A stretch of DNA of 64,000 bases from Trichostrongylus colubriformis (lineage: Eukaryota > Nematoda > Chromadorea > Rhabditida > Trichostrongylidae). A program made the translations under genes and the position numbers. Location of the stretch: contig OZ022260.1 of NCBI GenBank assembly GCA_963978905.1, positions 14,931,725-14,995,724 on the forward strand, in the 5' to 3' direction. Under the pieces are notes generated by a model. The model was given only the letters and a program-made list of their open reading frames with translations, was not told the DNA's origin and searched no databases. Positions 11,320-23,345 of the stretch are shown here, piece after piece (position 1 is the stretch's first letter; each line of letters begins with the position of its first letter).

Positions 11320-14300
11320 ATGGGATCTACTGAACAGGATCTGTAAGTAGTTTTTCCCTCAATTTCACTTCCTTCACCTTACACTTGATCTTTCGTTCCT
11401 CTTTTTCTACGTACGCATGCTTATGGGTATTTTGGTTTGCAAGTCAGCTTTGCTGCTGCAAGAGCAAGTTCTGCCATCTTTTCCCAGTTTTCAGTGTTAC
11501 TTTTAGTGTGCTACCCTCATCGGGTACTTTGTTGAAATGGACTAATTATATAAATGGATGGAGAGAGAGATTTTTCGAAATAAAACATGGTCAGCTACTA
11601 TATTACGCCAACAAGGGTGATCAGGGCTCTGGATGTCGTGGCAGCATTTCTCTGAAGAAGCTCGAAGTATCGGTAGGTGATCGATTATACGTTGGTTCGT
11701 TTCATTTCATATGAAGCTTTTTTTAAATCTTCGTGTTTTTCACATGTTGTTTTGTTGGCTATGTCTATGTTTTCGTTTTCAATCGCTAAATGGAATGAGC
11801 TGAGAAAGTGATGTGAGAGAACGAGATCGCGCGACCGGTGCAGTATTTTAGAAGGATTCCTCCAATGTTCGTGAATTGGAAGTTGCTTCAAACCGTGCAG
11901 AGTGAAGATAAATAGACATTAAGGCAGCTTCAGTGTAAGAAACGAATCTAACCTTCCATGTTCAGGCCAACTCGAGTACTTGTAAACCAGTTTCAGCCCA
12001 AGAAATGACCGAATAAGCGCTTGAGTTGGCAGCGGCACATCGCATCACAAATCACGATCGTCTTATCATAAGCATGTCAAAAATGTCGTTCAAAATACTT
12101 GGCTATCATCTGGGCTGCGGTTATGCATTGCCATTCTGCCATCGTGCGATTTTTGCAAGGTCGGCACGTACCCAATGATGATTGAACTGCAGATTGTTCG
12201 TAAGGTGTAGCCACTGCTTTACATTGCATGATTGCGTGATGTGGTGGATTCTGACAAATTACATGGGAGACGAGCCAACGGAGTAATGGAAGTGCCGAAA
12301 ATTGTTGGAGCGCGCCCCATGCAAGTGTGTGTGTGTGAAAATTTCACGACTCAGTGTGCGCATGGCAGCCAAGATGACGAATAATGGCATCCGGCTGTAA
12401 AGTATCATTCCAAATGTGTATTTTATAATAATCACGCCGAGAACTCCACAGGTGCATTTCTGAGTCTCTCGATTTCATAGAAGTGTGGAAGCTAGCGCAA
12501 GGTACCAAATCCAAAATATTTTTGGTAGTGATCCATTGAAGTGATGTAGAACCTCTAGATATCTGCCAGGACATAGGGCTCATGCATGTGAGAAGAACTC
12601 AACTGCGGCCCACCTTGAGCCCGATTTCTTTTGTTTTCGCACATATACTCTATACCGCATGTTTCATTTACGTGTTGAAGAATGCATTCGACTTTTTGAA
12701 GAATGCACATTCGACTTGTTTGGGTTCTACTTCCGTGCTGTGCAGTTGAATCGTTCAGTTTGTTGATAAGTGTAAATAGCGCAAGTTTGTCGCTAATTTT
12801 TTGTTGTGTGGCCTAGCCGAGGTATTCTGTTTGCAAAGCTAAAAGACTTGTTTTTTGTTACTGAGTGTTTCTTAATCATGCATTTTCTAGCTGCACGAGT
12901 TCAATGAATGCGAATTTTCTGTGGCAGTTGGAGATGTTGTATGGTATCTAAGAGCAGAAAATCCGCACTCGCGTACTTATTGGGTCAAGGCTCTCACTCG
13001 GGATTCTGTAAGTGTGGTTTTCTTATGTTGCTCTTTTCTTGTCTTTGTGGTTTCCTATGTATTATCAGCTCTATCTGTAGTTGTTATACACCAAGCCTTC
13101 TTACTGCGCTTTTCCTAAAACGTGATTGGAGGATCAACAGCTTTAAAACTTGGTCACTCACGTTATGTTTCGAGCAGGAAGGCAGTTTTTGAGTGTCTTA
13201 AAGTGATATCGGACTTAAACATGTAACCTTCGCGAGAGAGGTGAAGCAATTTTAGTTTGTTAATGGTCGGAGAGAAGCAGTGAAATTTAACAGAACCTGC
13301 TCTATGTGTGACGACAAATTGCAAGATGGTGTTTTTTTTTCAGAATGATTCAGACTATAGCAGCAACACTACGAAAACACATTCGAGGAACACCTCACTC
13401 TCTTCACTAACCTTGGGAAAGAAATCGGAGGTGAGGTCTTTTCGACGAGGCATCCAAGAGTATATTTTTTGCGGGTCACCCCTTTGCGACGGCGCGATTG
13501 GTCAGATCAATCGAGATAATGTGGAAATAGCCACGTGCAGCCTCGGCGCTGCTTATTGTTAGATATCTCTCTGGCTAATGCAGCTGTGCTCATTTTACGA
13601 TAAAAGGGTCGACTTCGTTTTTCAGGATCAAAACACGATGGTAACACGAATCGCCGAATTGGAAGCTTATCGAACAATGTATCGTGAGCAGATGTCTTCG
13701 ATTCGCCGGGAACTGCAACAAATGGGCGTCCCGCAAGCTAAAATCTTATCCATAAATGCGACTCATGTCGCTATGCTCGATAACATTAATCACATTATTC
13801 AACTAGCCAAAAATGAGGTACGTGGTCAACTTCTGATGTTTTAAGGAGTATTGTATTCAACACAAATCATTAATTCCATTTTGTTAGCTTTCGCAGTTTA
13901 AGTAGTGACCACCAAGTATTGTAGTAGTGGCTCTGGTAAATGGATCGCACTAACTCTCGCAGCCTGTCATGTGGACCTAAATTCTTTCATAGTAGCGCTA
14001 ACATTTTCGATCAATCCCTTTTCGAGTGATTAACTACTATTAAACTAAGAGAGAATCGAAAAACATCCAGCTTTCCGATCTTCTACTGTTGTGGGTTCGC
14101 TTTTTTTCTCTGGGAGATTGGTGTAGGATTCGTATAAGGCAATAAACAAGATTTTGACTTGGAGCGAAGACCGCTGGTGACTTATTAGGGTTGAAGTGAT
14201 TTTCTGCAAAGGACTCTCTTGAAACCTTTGATCTGAAATCGACTTTTCAGAGTAGACCTTCCACTTCGCAAAACAGCTGGATACCGAATACACCTGTCTC

Positions 14301-17300
14301 ACCATGTACACCATCTCCCCTTCCAGCTGTAGATGACGGTGAGGCTCCTTCTCGAGAGACCACTTTACGCCAAGATACAGCTCCGCATTCCCTCAATGAT
14401 GTGGTGAGTGCAGCTTCCCTTTTTCATTCACTGCGTGATCTAGAAAGTTTTGTCTATGAACTGTGTGCTTAAGTAACTGAGATTTTCGAGAGGTTTCCTT
14501 TTCCGTCAAATAGATCAGCGAGTATTTATTCAGTCGTGAAATACACTGATCATTGTTTTGATCACCGCAGTACTATCTCATGCATAATTTGACTCGGGTA
14601 AATGTAGAAAAGAGGAGACGAAAATGGCTAGGTTAGGCAGCAATAAGACGATTTTTCCTCATTTCATTTGATATACAAGCCTTGCGTTCAATCAAAGTCC
14701 TTTTTTCCTAATGTTTGGTCACTAACACACCCGTAAATCTTGTTAGAACACCCCCATTTGATGTCCGGTGTCATTTTCGGTCATAGAGAACTGGATATCG
14801 AAAAAACTGTTATCGAATTGCACGCGCTCACAATTGATTTTCTACTCTTTCCTTGGTGCGCGCTGAAAAAGGTGAGATTGAATTTCTTGATTTCAAGTAT
14901 TGATGTCAGTTAAAAATGCCGAGGACTTTCCAGCTGTTTCGCCTGGTAAGTGTATTAGTGATTTAACAGTGGTGAGCGTGATAAGTTGCTATGTAAACAC
15001 TACATGGCAATGCTGCTTTTTGAATGTCATCATACAATCGTGCATGAAAGTGTTCGATCTACCAAACACAGTGAATCAACAATTTTTTTTTTTCTGAGAG
15101 GAAAGCCTAGATTGGCTCCTGCTGTCGTTATTTTTCACCCCAATAAGTCGACTTGCCCACCTTACGGTGAAAGATAAATGAAAATGAAAAAGATATTGAT
15201 TAGGTATCTGTTATCACTGTTTAGACGAGTGATTGTGGTGATGAGTGGCATGATGCAGACGAGCATTCATCACTTTCACTTGACAGTGCTGAAGAGGCAA
15301 TAGAACGACGAACACCACCCGGTGTTGGAGCGGTTCCAGAAGTGGTTTCTGCTCCGCAAGAAATGGAGACGATTGAAGAGAAGTCTGAACGGGTGAGTAG
15401 GTTTGTTTGACGGAGATTGTAGCAGTGATGAAAATCTGTTTCGGCTTTTAGACGCTGCTGTTTGGAGATTATGACAGTATTACAATTCCAAAGGATCATA
15501 TATATTATGATTTAGTGGACCATTTAGCTAAAGAGCAGCTCAGGTTGGTCAATGCCTCACTGGTCATTGGGCATCATTGCAGTCAACGTAGTTGCTTTAG
15601 GTATGCCTTAGCTGGCGTAGAAGATAATGTGTGGACCCTTTTCGCTGAAGATGGTGCTATGAAAATGTATACGCGGGAAGAAACAGCCGATGGTGGCTTG
15701 CCGGTAGATCCACTCAAAGCCGTTCATCATGTGCAGGTTGATTGCTTAGCAAAGACTTCTATGAATAGATCTTAGTGCTTAACATAGTGATTAATGTCTA
15801 GGGTGTATCTGCTCTTGAATTTATGCACTATTTCTTCGACGAAAAATATAAAATGGAATGGGACCACACTCTGAACGGCATGCAAGTGGTAGAAAGAATC
15901 AGTCATGATACTCTGGTTATTCTTCAAAAGCATAAAACGGTGAGAACTTCGTTATCACGATAGTATTTTTCTGTTTGTTTTTGCGCATTCACTTCTACTA
16001 ACGGAATTTCATAACAGATTTCTAATGAGGTGGAAGGGGGAGGGGAGTTGGCTCCTTGCCAAATGTGTTCGCCTAGCAACATTGTTTAACGTTAAAAAGT
16101 AACGTGCGTCCACGTGACTGACGTACCGTAGATGCTGTGTACATGTACGATCGTGTTGAGCTAAATAAAAAAAAAAAGAAAAAAGGTTTTAATGTGGTTT
16201 CTTGTGAAGAGGTGGTTTCAAAGAGCTTGTAGGGTTATGTCAACGATAACTTTAGGAGGAGGTGCTTCGGGGTTTCGTCATGTCGTTGTTAAACTGTTTT
16301 TATCACGTCACTGTTCTGATAAATTTCATACTTCAACCAAGCAAAGGCTGCAGCGCTCAATAAAACGCCCTCCCCTAGGGTATCACTCGCGTTAGTTCAT
16401 GACGTTATGCATTGCTTATGCATTTAGTTCGTATGTTTTTTTCTATTCTAATCAACCTTTTTTTGTTGTTCATGTTGTTCTGGATGAAAAAAGAAAATGT
16501 ATGTTCTCATTGCTTCAGTTGTTTCACTCTTTCTTTTCAAAATTGCTTACATCATACATTTTTGCAGGTTTGGCCCGCTGCTTCTCGGGAATCGTTGTTT
16601 GTATCCCATATTCGTCGCGTTGATGAGTTAAAAAATAGTGATGCACTTGATCTTTATATTGTTTGCAACAAAGATGTAACACGGGCAGATGTGCCGGTAA
16701 GTTCTTCAAAAGCTTCGGTTTTTCGGTGCATAGCCATAGTTTTGTGCACTGAATGAAACTTCCCTTATATATGAAAATTTTTTAGTTTATTTTTTACCTG
16801 TTTGATTGTCTTCATTCCCTCAATCAACTAGATATGAACGATCTCTACTGATGGGGCTTGATATGGGATTAGCAAGCGGGCCTGAATTTTGGAATACGAT
16901 TTGTTTTCGGCTTACAGTGAGGATTCTTACGTTCTTTTGGAGGAGCTGAGCGGTTGCCAGAACTAGTTGCCACGAGATCACTATAATGTTCAGATTTTGC
17001 GATTCTTTGGGCTCGTTTGCTAGTGCAAACAGTGCCTTAATCATAATTTTGTGAAAGTGTGTCCGTTCACATAAACTCCTCTAAAGTGTTGGATTTCTAT
17101 GTCTATCGCTACTAGATCGCATCTCTCTTACAGGTTTCATCTGGTATCCGCGTGGGTCTAACTGTGTCGATGATTTGCGAGACTGTGGTTAAAAGTGGTA
17201 AAACGCTCAACGAGCTTTCTCGGGATGATGTTTCTTGTAGAGTTATATATGTTTCTCAAGGTAGGTGTTTTTACTGCTTCTATCCGACTTATCGCTTTTA

Positions 17301-17488
17301 CGCGCGAGATTTCGAGCAAGTGAGGGTGCTCTAGCAAAACAATAAGCTATACCATTTCAGTTCATCCAGGAGGATGGGTACCAACTGCGGCTTTAAGACA
17401 AGTTTACAAACGAGAGTACCCTAAATTCCTTCGAACGTTTACAAGTTATGTGGTTAACAACGTAAAGAACAAGCCTTTAAGTATTTGA
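11320..17488 (+). CDS. cert: Ceramide transfer protein CERT (PH - Ser-rich - FFAT - START), 13 exons, 551 aa
   Basis: Exons 11320-11342, 11507-11672, 12891-13007, 13344-13430, 13626-13817, 14251-14403, 15225-15392, 15452-15543, 15601-15736, 15802-15939, 16568-16696, 17134-17260 and 17361-17488 all join in phase and end at TGA 17486. In order: an N-terminal PH domain ([18 protein letters not shown] through [11 protein letters not shown]) that binds Golgi PI4P; a serine-rich segment ([18 protein letters not shown]), where CERT is normally inhibited by phosphorylation; a coiled coil; an FFAT-like motif EWHDADE for VAP at the ER; and a C-terminal START domain ([58 protein letters not shown]). The family moves ceramide from ER to trans-Golgi for sphingomyelin synthesis. 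Length is slightly under human CERT (about 600 aa). The FFAT core has W and H where EFFDAxE has two F. Confidence 0.95.
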
Positions 17489-18068
17489 TCTAGTCACTGC
17501 GGTTAATGGATGTTGTGATTGTAGCCTTTCTTCTTATGTGTTTCACTTTTGTTTTCATTCCTTTGTGTGATTCGTCATTGCAATTGGCTTTGTTGTATAG
17601 TTATCAGCGAATGAGTACTAACGTTATAAGATTCCGCTATAGAATAATTCACACAGTGCTTATAGTCGGTTACTACGTAGATTATCTCGCAGAGGTGATT
17701 ATTGTTGCCTTGCTGCGGAGCATATTGATAAAGTATCCGAATCTCATGTTTTCATGAATGTCGAGGTTTTGTGGATCAATGTAATCCTTTCTTCCTTGTA
17801 TTCATCATGTAAAAAAGTGTTAACGTTACAAACACTCTATTTAGCTTTGGGGATTGTGAGAGGACACGTGAATGCGTGTGTGGTATCACGTGTCTGCTAG
17901 TCGAAATGCTCACTTCAAACTTGTGGTCTATCTGTTAATACTCCTAGCGATTATCCTTGTTGAGGAAATCAATGTCGGTACAGGTTTTGTTTCTGTGATG
18001 AACTATTATGGGAAAGAGGTGCTGATCCCAATCACAACGAGGAGAGGTAAGATTCTAACGAACACTTT

Positions 18069-18147
18069 AGGCACTGTTCATAGTTCGCGATTCAGGCGAT
18101 CGCGCGATCCACGCGTTCGCCTGAATCGCGAACTATGAACAATGCCT
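18069..18147. repeat. Near-perfect hairpin, 31-bp arms
   Basis: Left arm 18069-18099, right arm 18117-18147, one mismatch, 17-nt loop with its own CGCG motifs. The arm core is TTCATAGTTCGCGATTCAGG. It lies about 580 nt after the CERT stop. It could be a small foldback transposon or a structured RNA. No TIR flanks or target duplication are evident. Confidence 0.7.
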
Positions 18148-18234
18148 TAGCTCATCAGGCTACCTTAATGATACACTGCTTTTGACGCCAGCCAGATATA
18201 TCACTGATTTTCTTCGCATTTTAACGCCTGAGCG

Positions 18235-18305
18235 ACCGTGTGACACGACATCGTGTCATACCTTGCTGGTCACGTGGGACCGTGCGACACGACGTCGTGT
18301 CACAA
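18235..18305. repeat. Pair of short palindromes (TGACACGACATCGTGTCA type)
   Basis: TGACACGACATCGTGTCA at about 18241-18258 and GACACGACGTCGTGTC at about 18286-18301 are self-complementary, and the two blocks also repeat each other (GACCGTG-GACACGAC-TCGTGTCA). Related CGTGTGGCACTAC blocks occur at 18468 and 18715. The spacer 17489-18751 holds no other gene I can support. Confidence 0.55.
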
Positions 18306-18751
18306 CTACCCTCACCTCTGCTTTTTTACTTTCCATCGAATTCTTTTTTAATTATGTACCCATCACACTCATAGATTGTTGTCAAAAGCGTAGCCCATGA
18401 AACTAGATTTTACTTCTTAACAGAATAGAGTATCATTGACGGTGTGTACACTTTTTGTTCCACTGAAGCCGTGTGGCACTACGGGTGACGGTTAGGACAC
18501 ACGGTCAGTGGGGCCACTAGGTCACGCGATGACCATGCACTTCCTTAAATCATCATGCACATATTTTATATCATCATCATTCATCAATACAACGGAACAG
18601 ACGTGCAAGGAGGATAGGATTTACATGAACAAATTGTCTGAGTAATTTATGTCACAGGGCAAATACCACAGGCTGTCTCAGGTCGAGGCCTACATTCGTG
18701 TGTCCCAACCTACACCCGTGGCACTACGCCGTGGGCGTGAGAAAAAAGCGC

Positions 18752-21051
18752 ATGGTCCCACGCGCTGGCAAATGTAAACGGCGCGGTCGTCAACGTGTTG
18801 AAGCACCTCCACATCCGAGTGGTAAGTGTATCGAAATGATAAATACACTTACTATTTAGCTATACCGTCTTTGTACAAGGTGACTGAATTTGGGCGAACC
18901 ATTTATAATCAAGTGTGGCAGGCGAAGGGCTGCTCGCGGGCGATTTTCTTCTCTTGTTACTGCAGATGAAAGAGTACCTCACACATGGCCACCTCCTTGT
19001 AATGCGTTCATACTGTGTGGAGCTGCTGGCGACACTGGCGATAGTTGGTTTATACGGAAAGTATCGGAACACGTATTGATGTCTATGCTAGTTGCTAATG
19101 ATGTCTGCATCTGACACAGGTGCGCAGAATTGCGTTGCATAGCACCACCACCAACCTGTGGAAGTCTCAGTCCTTTGAAAATAACCTTTGGAATGTGGCT
19201 ATGATAGGAATCGTGAATGAAAAGTAGAGTGGTGACGGTCGTTATTGGGGTTTTTGATTATGTGAGTGACGAGCTTATTGCCAACCTAAGATCGTCTTCA
19301 CATTTGCTCGATTTTAGAAGTGCACCCGTAATCAAAATAGCAGTAAACTACGTGCCTTAATTTTATGTTTTTTCAATGAGCTTTTCCCTTTAGAAATCGC
19401 AGTGTCGGTAGCCATCGTTATCGTGGTGGCAGATCTTTCGAATAAGGAACAGTATCAACTAGCTCAAAATACAGTATCATGCTACGCCACGTATCACCGC
19501 TATCCACTTCATTTTGTCAACGTCGCCGACAATTCCACGCTGACAGAAGTTTGTCCACAGAAAGACGTATGTCACTCTATTTTCAGAGAAAAATCACAGG
19601 AAGATCCATAGAATTATTGTTACAGTTCATGTTCCAACGTCACTGTGTGGTCGCTCACATGATGAGTTCATGGCAAGAAGAGTGGCTCCTTTTTGTAGAT
19701 GCAGACATGGCTATAATTAATCCGAATCATTTAATTGAGGAGTATATTCCTAGTGACCCCGAAATACACGTAGTCTTCTACAATCGAATATTCAATCACG
19801 AAGTCATGGCAGGATCTTATCTAACTCGGTGATTCATATTCTGGATGGTTTGATCTGAAACTACCCAGATGTAGATTTACTGGCATAGAGTGAAGCCTGC
19901 GCAAGCATTCGTAATTAATGTTCGTCGATTACAGTAGGTCCAATTACTCTTACAACTTTCTCATGCACTGGAGCAATTACGAATTCAAACTTCCACAGAG
20001 TTTCCATGGATCCGATAATGGTGCCATACACGTAAGCTCGAGTATTTAATTCGCAATCTCGACGAATTTCCGGTGGATTATACTTTCAGAGTGCTATAGC
20101 TTCATATGAACTTCCTGCTCGAGAGAGTGCACGCAATACGTGTGAACAGTTTTGGATGGCTGCCAAGTGAGGTGGTTTCATTGCTCGGTTCTTTGGTTTC
20201 TAAGAAAATAGAAGTTTCCAGAGATTATGATACCCTATCGATATATGAGGTTTGCATGCAGATGATACTATCGTCCGATCAGCTCCAGCATATTCTCATT
20301 CTGCCCAAGGTGCTTTGCGTGCTCAATTGCGACTACCAAGCTTTTTATTGTATTTTCCGACGATAAAATCTATATCGCTTCCTCACCAAGGGTTCATTAT
20401 CGTGGGCACGTGATGGTTGGCTCACAAATTCAGTTTGGGGTAATCGAGACTTCATACTTCATGGATGGCAGAAGAGGTCAGGCATATTCATTTCATAAGT
20501 GATTGATTCTCTGTTCTGATCTATTATCCTTCCAGAAGAAAGGATAGAATGCGATTTGCGCGATGGCATTCTCCACTTGTAGACACAACTTGGAACTCAG
20601 CTCTATGTGAAGGCTCAAAGGCTTATTTTAACTGGAGGTATCGTTTGATTTATTTAATCAAGGAGCGGTTGAGTTTAGAATTAGTAGTTTCATTCCTTGA
20701 ATGGTTGTTTCCTCCTTGTTTTGGGGCGCCTTGAATGAACTCATGCGTTTCTCTTCGAACTCCTGGCTTTTGAATACACAACATAAAGATTCCCTCCACA
20801 ATTTTTTTTCGAGGATCATCTTACCATTATTCTTTTTTCTGTACTTCGATCACGAATCTGTTTCTTTCTGGTCACATCGAAGAATAATTGTTGTAAAACT
20901 TATCAGAAGGCTATTATGATTTAGATATAAAGACAGTTTTATCAACGAGAATGAGGAAATACAAAGGAAGCTGGATGTAACGATACGACGTGTTGCGGCA
21001 GATTTTGACTCTATCAAGGAGAGAATACAAAATCATCAGTTGCGTGGTTGA
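18752..21051 (+). CDS. DUF273 glycosyltransferase-like protein (9 exons, about 340 aa)
   Basis: Exons 18752-18821, 19394-19566, 19626-19828, 19935-20031, 20090-20166, 20222-20309, 20391-20476, 20536-20637 and 20925-21051 all join in phase; stop TGA 21049. Key segments: [12 protein letters not shown], the acidic [10 protein letters not shown] (a DxD-type motif expected of GT-A folds), [41 protein letters not shown] and FILHGWQ. These mark the nematode-expanded DUF273 family, which resembles glycosyltransferases; the acceptor substrate is unknown and most members are expected in the secretory pathway. The N-terminal exon ([15 protein letters not shown]) is phase-compatible but gives no signal anchor, so the true first exon may differ. 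Exons 2-9 are well supported. Confidence 0.85.
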
Positions 21052-22004
21052 CAAGTTCTATTCTTTTCAGCTTCCTAATTTTTATCAGTTTTATATTAAT
21101 CCATTAGTTGTTCTTGTTGGTTAACTGGAAATTCAATGCTTCACTGTTGCCTAATTTGCATACTTATTCGGAATCACATCATGGAGCTATGCCCACCTAG
21201 GCAAGTTAGCCTTGTAACCCTGCCGGTTTGGCATTGGTAGCAGACTGGACGAATGACAACACGACGGCCATTTATTGTGAGATCACATTTAAAAAGGCAT
21301 TTGAAAGCACAGAGAAATTAATTCACTCGTGAGCCCTTAGAAAATCCTGTTTGTACTCCCTTGGTTGCCAACAAGGTACCCAATAACTTCGATGGTAATG
21401 AGTAAAGACTCACCTCCGAACGTATTTAGCATAGACTCAAGCAAATTTCTCATTCTTGCCTCATAATCACTTCCTTGCACCGTCCAAAATTAACTACCCT
21501 CCACTGTTCAAAAAAAAGTAGGTGTACAACACAAAAATAGCATAGATTGCGGGTTTGAGTCCTATCGAACCAGATCTGTTGCCCATAACCCACCATTGTT
21601 GTGAAACTTTCGCGTCGCAGTGCTGCGGCTAAAATCAGCAGCTGATAAAAATCAGAAGTTCACAAGTTTAGCGTGGGAACACGGCCCTTCCTAGAAGTCC
21701 ATATTCGGCGGGCATCAACAGGCCCTAATGCGATTTTTGGAAAAAAAATTTAGTGGCGTCTATTGTGAAGGGGGCTATGGTACAAAATTCCCCTGATATT
21801 TTTTTGCTAAATTCCCATAATATTTTTCGCTTTGTTATTCATATAGTATGGGGTTTTCGCGTCCTAGGGACGCAATGGAACTATTGTGAACTGAAAATGT
21901 CGACTTGCCCCATCCTGGGCTGAAGAGCTCCGGAATTGGTGCATAATCTTTTCATGTGAAGAAGGCTTCACTCTGTAGTGATGCACACTACGCGATCATC
22001 CTCT
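21052..22004. other. Intergenic spacer after the DUF273 gene
   Basis: AT-rich spacer with scattered homopolymers. It includes a short imperfect repeat around 21760-21840 (CCCCTGATATTTTTTTGCTA and CCCATAATATTTTT). No gene or RNA recognised. Confidence 0.4.
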
Positions 22005-22140
22005 GAAGGTAGCCGGCGTCAGACTTCTCCACTTAGTGATTCTGCGATCTCGCTGTGACGCACTATCGCACGCGATTCTGCGGAGTGCAGTGATGCGTCT
22101 TCGCGTGTGGAATCGCGAAACTTCACGCCCGCCTAAGCGA
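22005..22140 (-). repeat. Dispersed GC-rich repeat, copy 2 (inverted relative to 10398-10535)
   Basis: Read on the minus strand it shares GGCGTGAAGTTTCGCG, CACACGCGAAG and ATCGCGTGCGATAGTG with the copy at 10398-10535, with internal insertions and substitutions. Confidence 0.5.
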
Positions 22141-22259
22141 AAGTTTTCATCCACTTATAATTAGCCATTTATATTGAGTGCACACCTCGTATTCACTGTC
22201 GTCCCGTCCATCATCGAGTGCTCGAGGAGGCGCCAATAACGTCTCCATTCGTCTCTGTT

Positions 22260-22880
22260 ACGAGCAAGTGTAGTCCAGTGAACCCTCCTGACCCCAGAAA
22301 TGCGGAACATCTCGTTTCTTTCAAGCAGGGCTTCAGTGAAGAAGTCGGATCATCGGACCGGCCGTCGTTCAGGTGTTCGTTTTACGTCCCGAGGGATCCA
22401 GTCGGTAACCCTTCTGGTGTAACGTCCCGAAGGATCCAGTCGGTAACCCTTCTGGCGATATCCCCGAAGGATCCAGTCGGTAACCCTTCTGGCGATATCG
22501 CATAATGTGTTCGGCCCATCTAATTTTTGACTCCTGGGCAAATACAGCAGCGTCTGTGGTCCTTGATCGTCGACGGAGTTCGTCCGGATTTCTCTCTGCA
22601 TTTGTGTGTATTGCGATACTCCAAGCATGTGCTTTTGAACTGTGCCAGGATGACGCCGACCGCATGCTCATCCTGCCTACGCAGAGTCGAAGTCTATGAA
22701 GAATGTGGAAGAGCAGGATGGACACGGAATCGAAGGGATGCTCTTCGTTTAATTCTCTACGGTCCCGCGATGCTCTTGAACTCTCCCCAAGCCGCTCGCT
22801 TTGATCTGCTTAGCTCTGGTGCTAAGTCATTCATTATGCTTACTTCCCGACGTGGGCAACATAGCTGAAGCATTCGTGAT
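22260..22880 (-). pseudogene. RTE-type non-LTR retrotransposon, 3' end of ORF2 (decayed)
   Basis: On the minus strand the translation contains SKIRWAEHIMRY (about 22530-22491) followed by RVTDWIPRDVKRTPERRPVR (about 22409-22352). These match the IRWAGHVMR and W-PRD-KRTPGRPPTRW motifs at the C-terminus of nematode RTE reverse transcriptases. The frame is broken, and a 38-41 bp segment is repeated three times between the motifs (22388-22497). The catalytic domains are not present, so this is a 5'-truncated copy. Confidence 0.7.
22388..22497. repeat. Three tandem 38-41 bp repeats inside the RTE remnant
   Basis: The core GGATCCAGTCGGTAACCCTT followed by CTGG occurs three times in a row, at about 22394, 22433 and 22469. 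The copies nearly match, which suggests recent slippage or unequal exchange after the element died. Confidence 0.85.
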
Positions 22881-23094
22881 GTTCGCTCCTTTGAGCGTGA
22901 GTGGGGCGTCAAGCACTAGTTTCTCATGAACCCCTAGTGGTGACCGTCAAAAACATTAGGATGTACATATCTCCTGGCCCTCACAGGGCATTGTAATCAG
23001 ATCGTAATAAGCGTGCGCAACTGTGGATGGATGTGAACTGAACAGCACACCCTGAAAAGAATTAATAATTGTGTAAAGCTTTGGCAGCGTTCAT

Positions 23095-23345
23095 AATCTG
23101 CCGTGTCAGCCGCAGGGCGTGGATGCGTGTCTCTGCGTCTCCTCGTCTTCGCCTATGCCACCCTGCTTCGTTGCCTGCGTCATGTCTGCAGCTCCTCCGT
23201 GCCACTCTCCCTCGCTGCCTGTGAACGCAGCCACGCCCTGCCTGCATTGAGTATGGCCGCGGCGTGGTTGTCTCTGAACTTCCCTCGTGCCACTCTGCTT
23301 CGCTACCTGTGAACGCATGCTGCCAGAGCTGAGTATGAACTAGGC
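23095..23345. mobile_element. Tourist-like MITE (family A, copy 3), rearranged
   Basis: Contains the family A blocks CGCAGGGCGTGG, CTCCGTGCCACTCTCCCTCG, GAACGCAGCCACGCCCTGC and GAGTATGGCCGCGGC. A second partial block follows (CTCGTGCCACTCTGCTTCGC to GAGTATGAACTAGGCC), so it looks like a truncated tandem duplicate. The ends are eroded. Confidence 0.65.
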
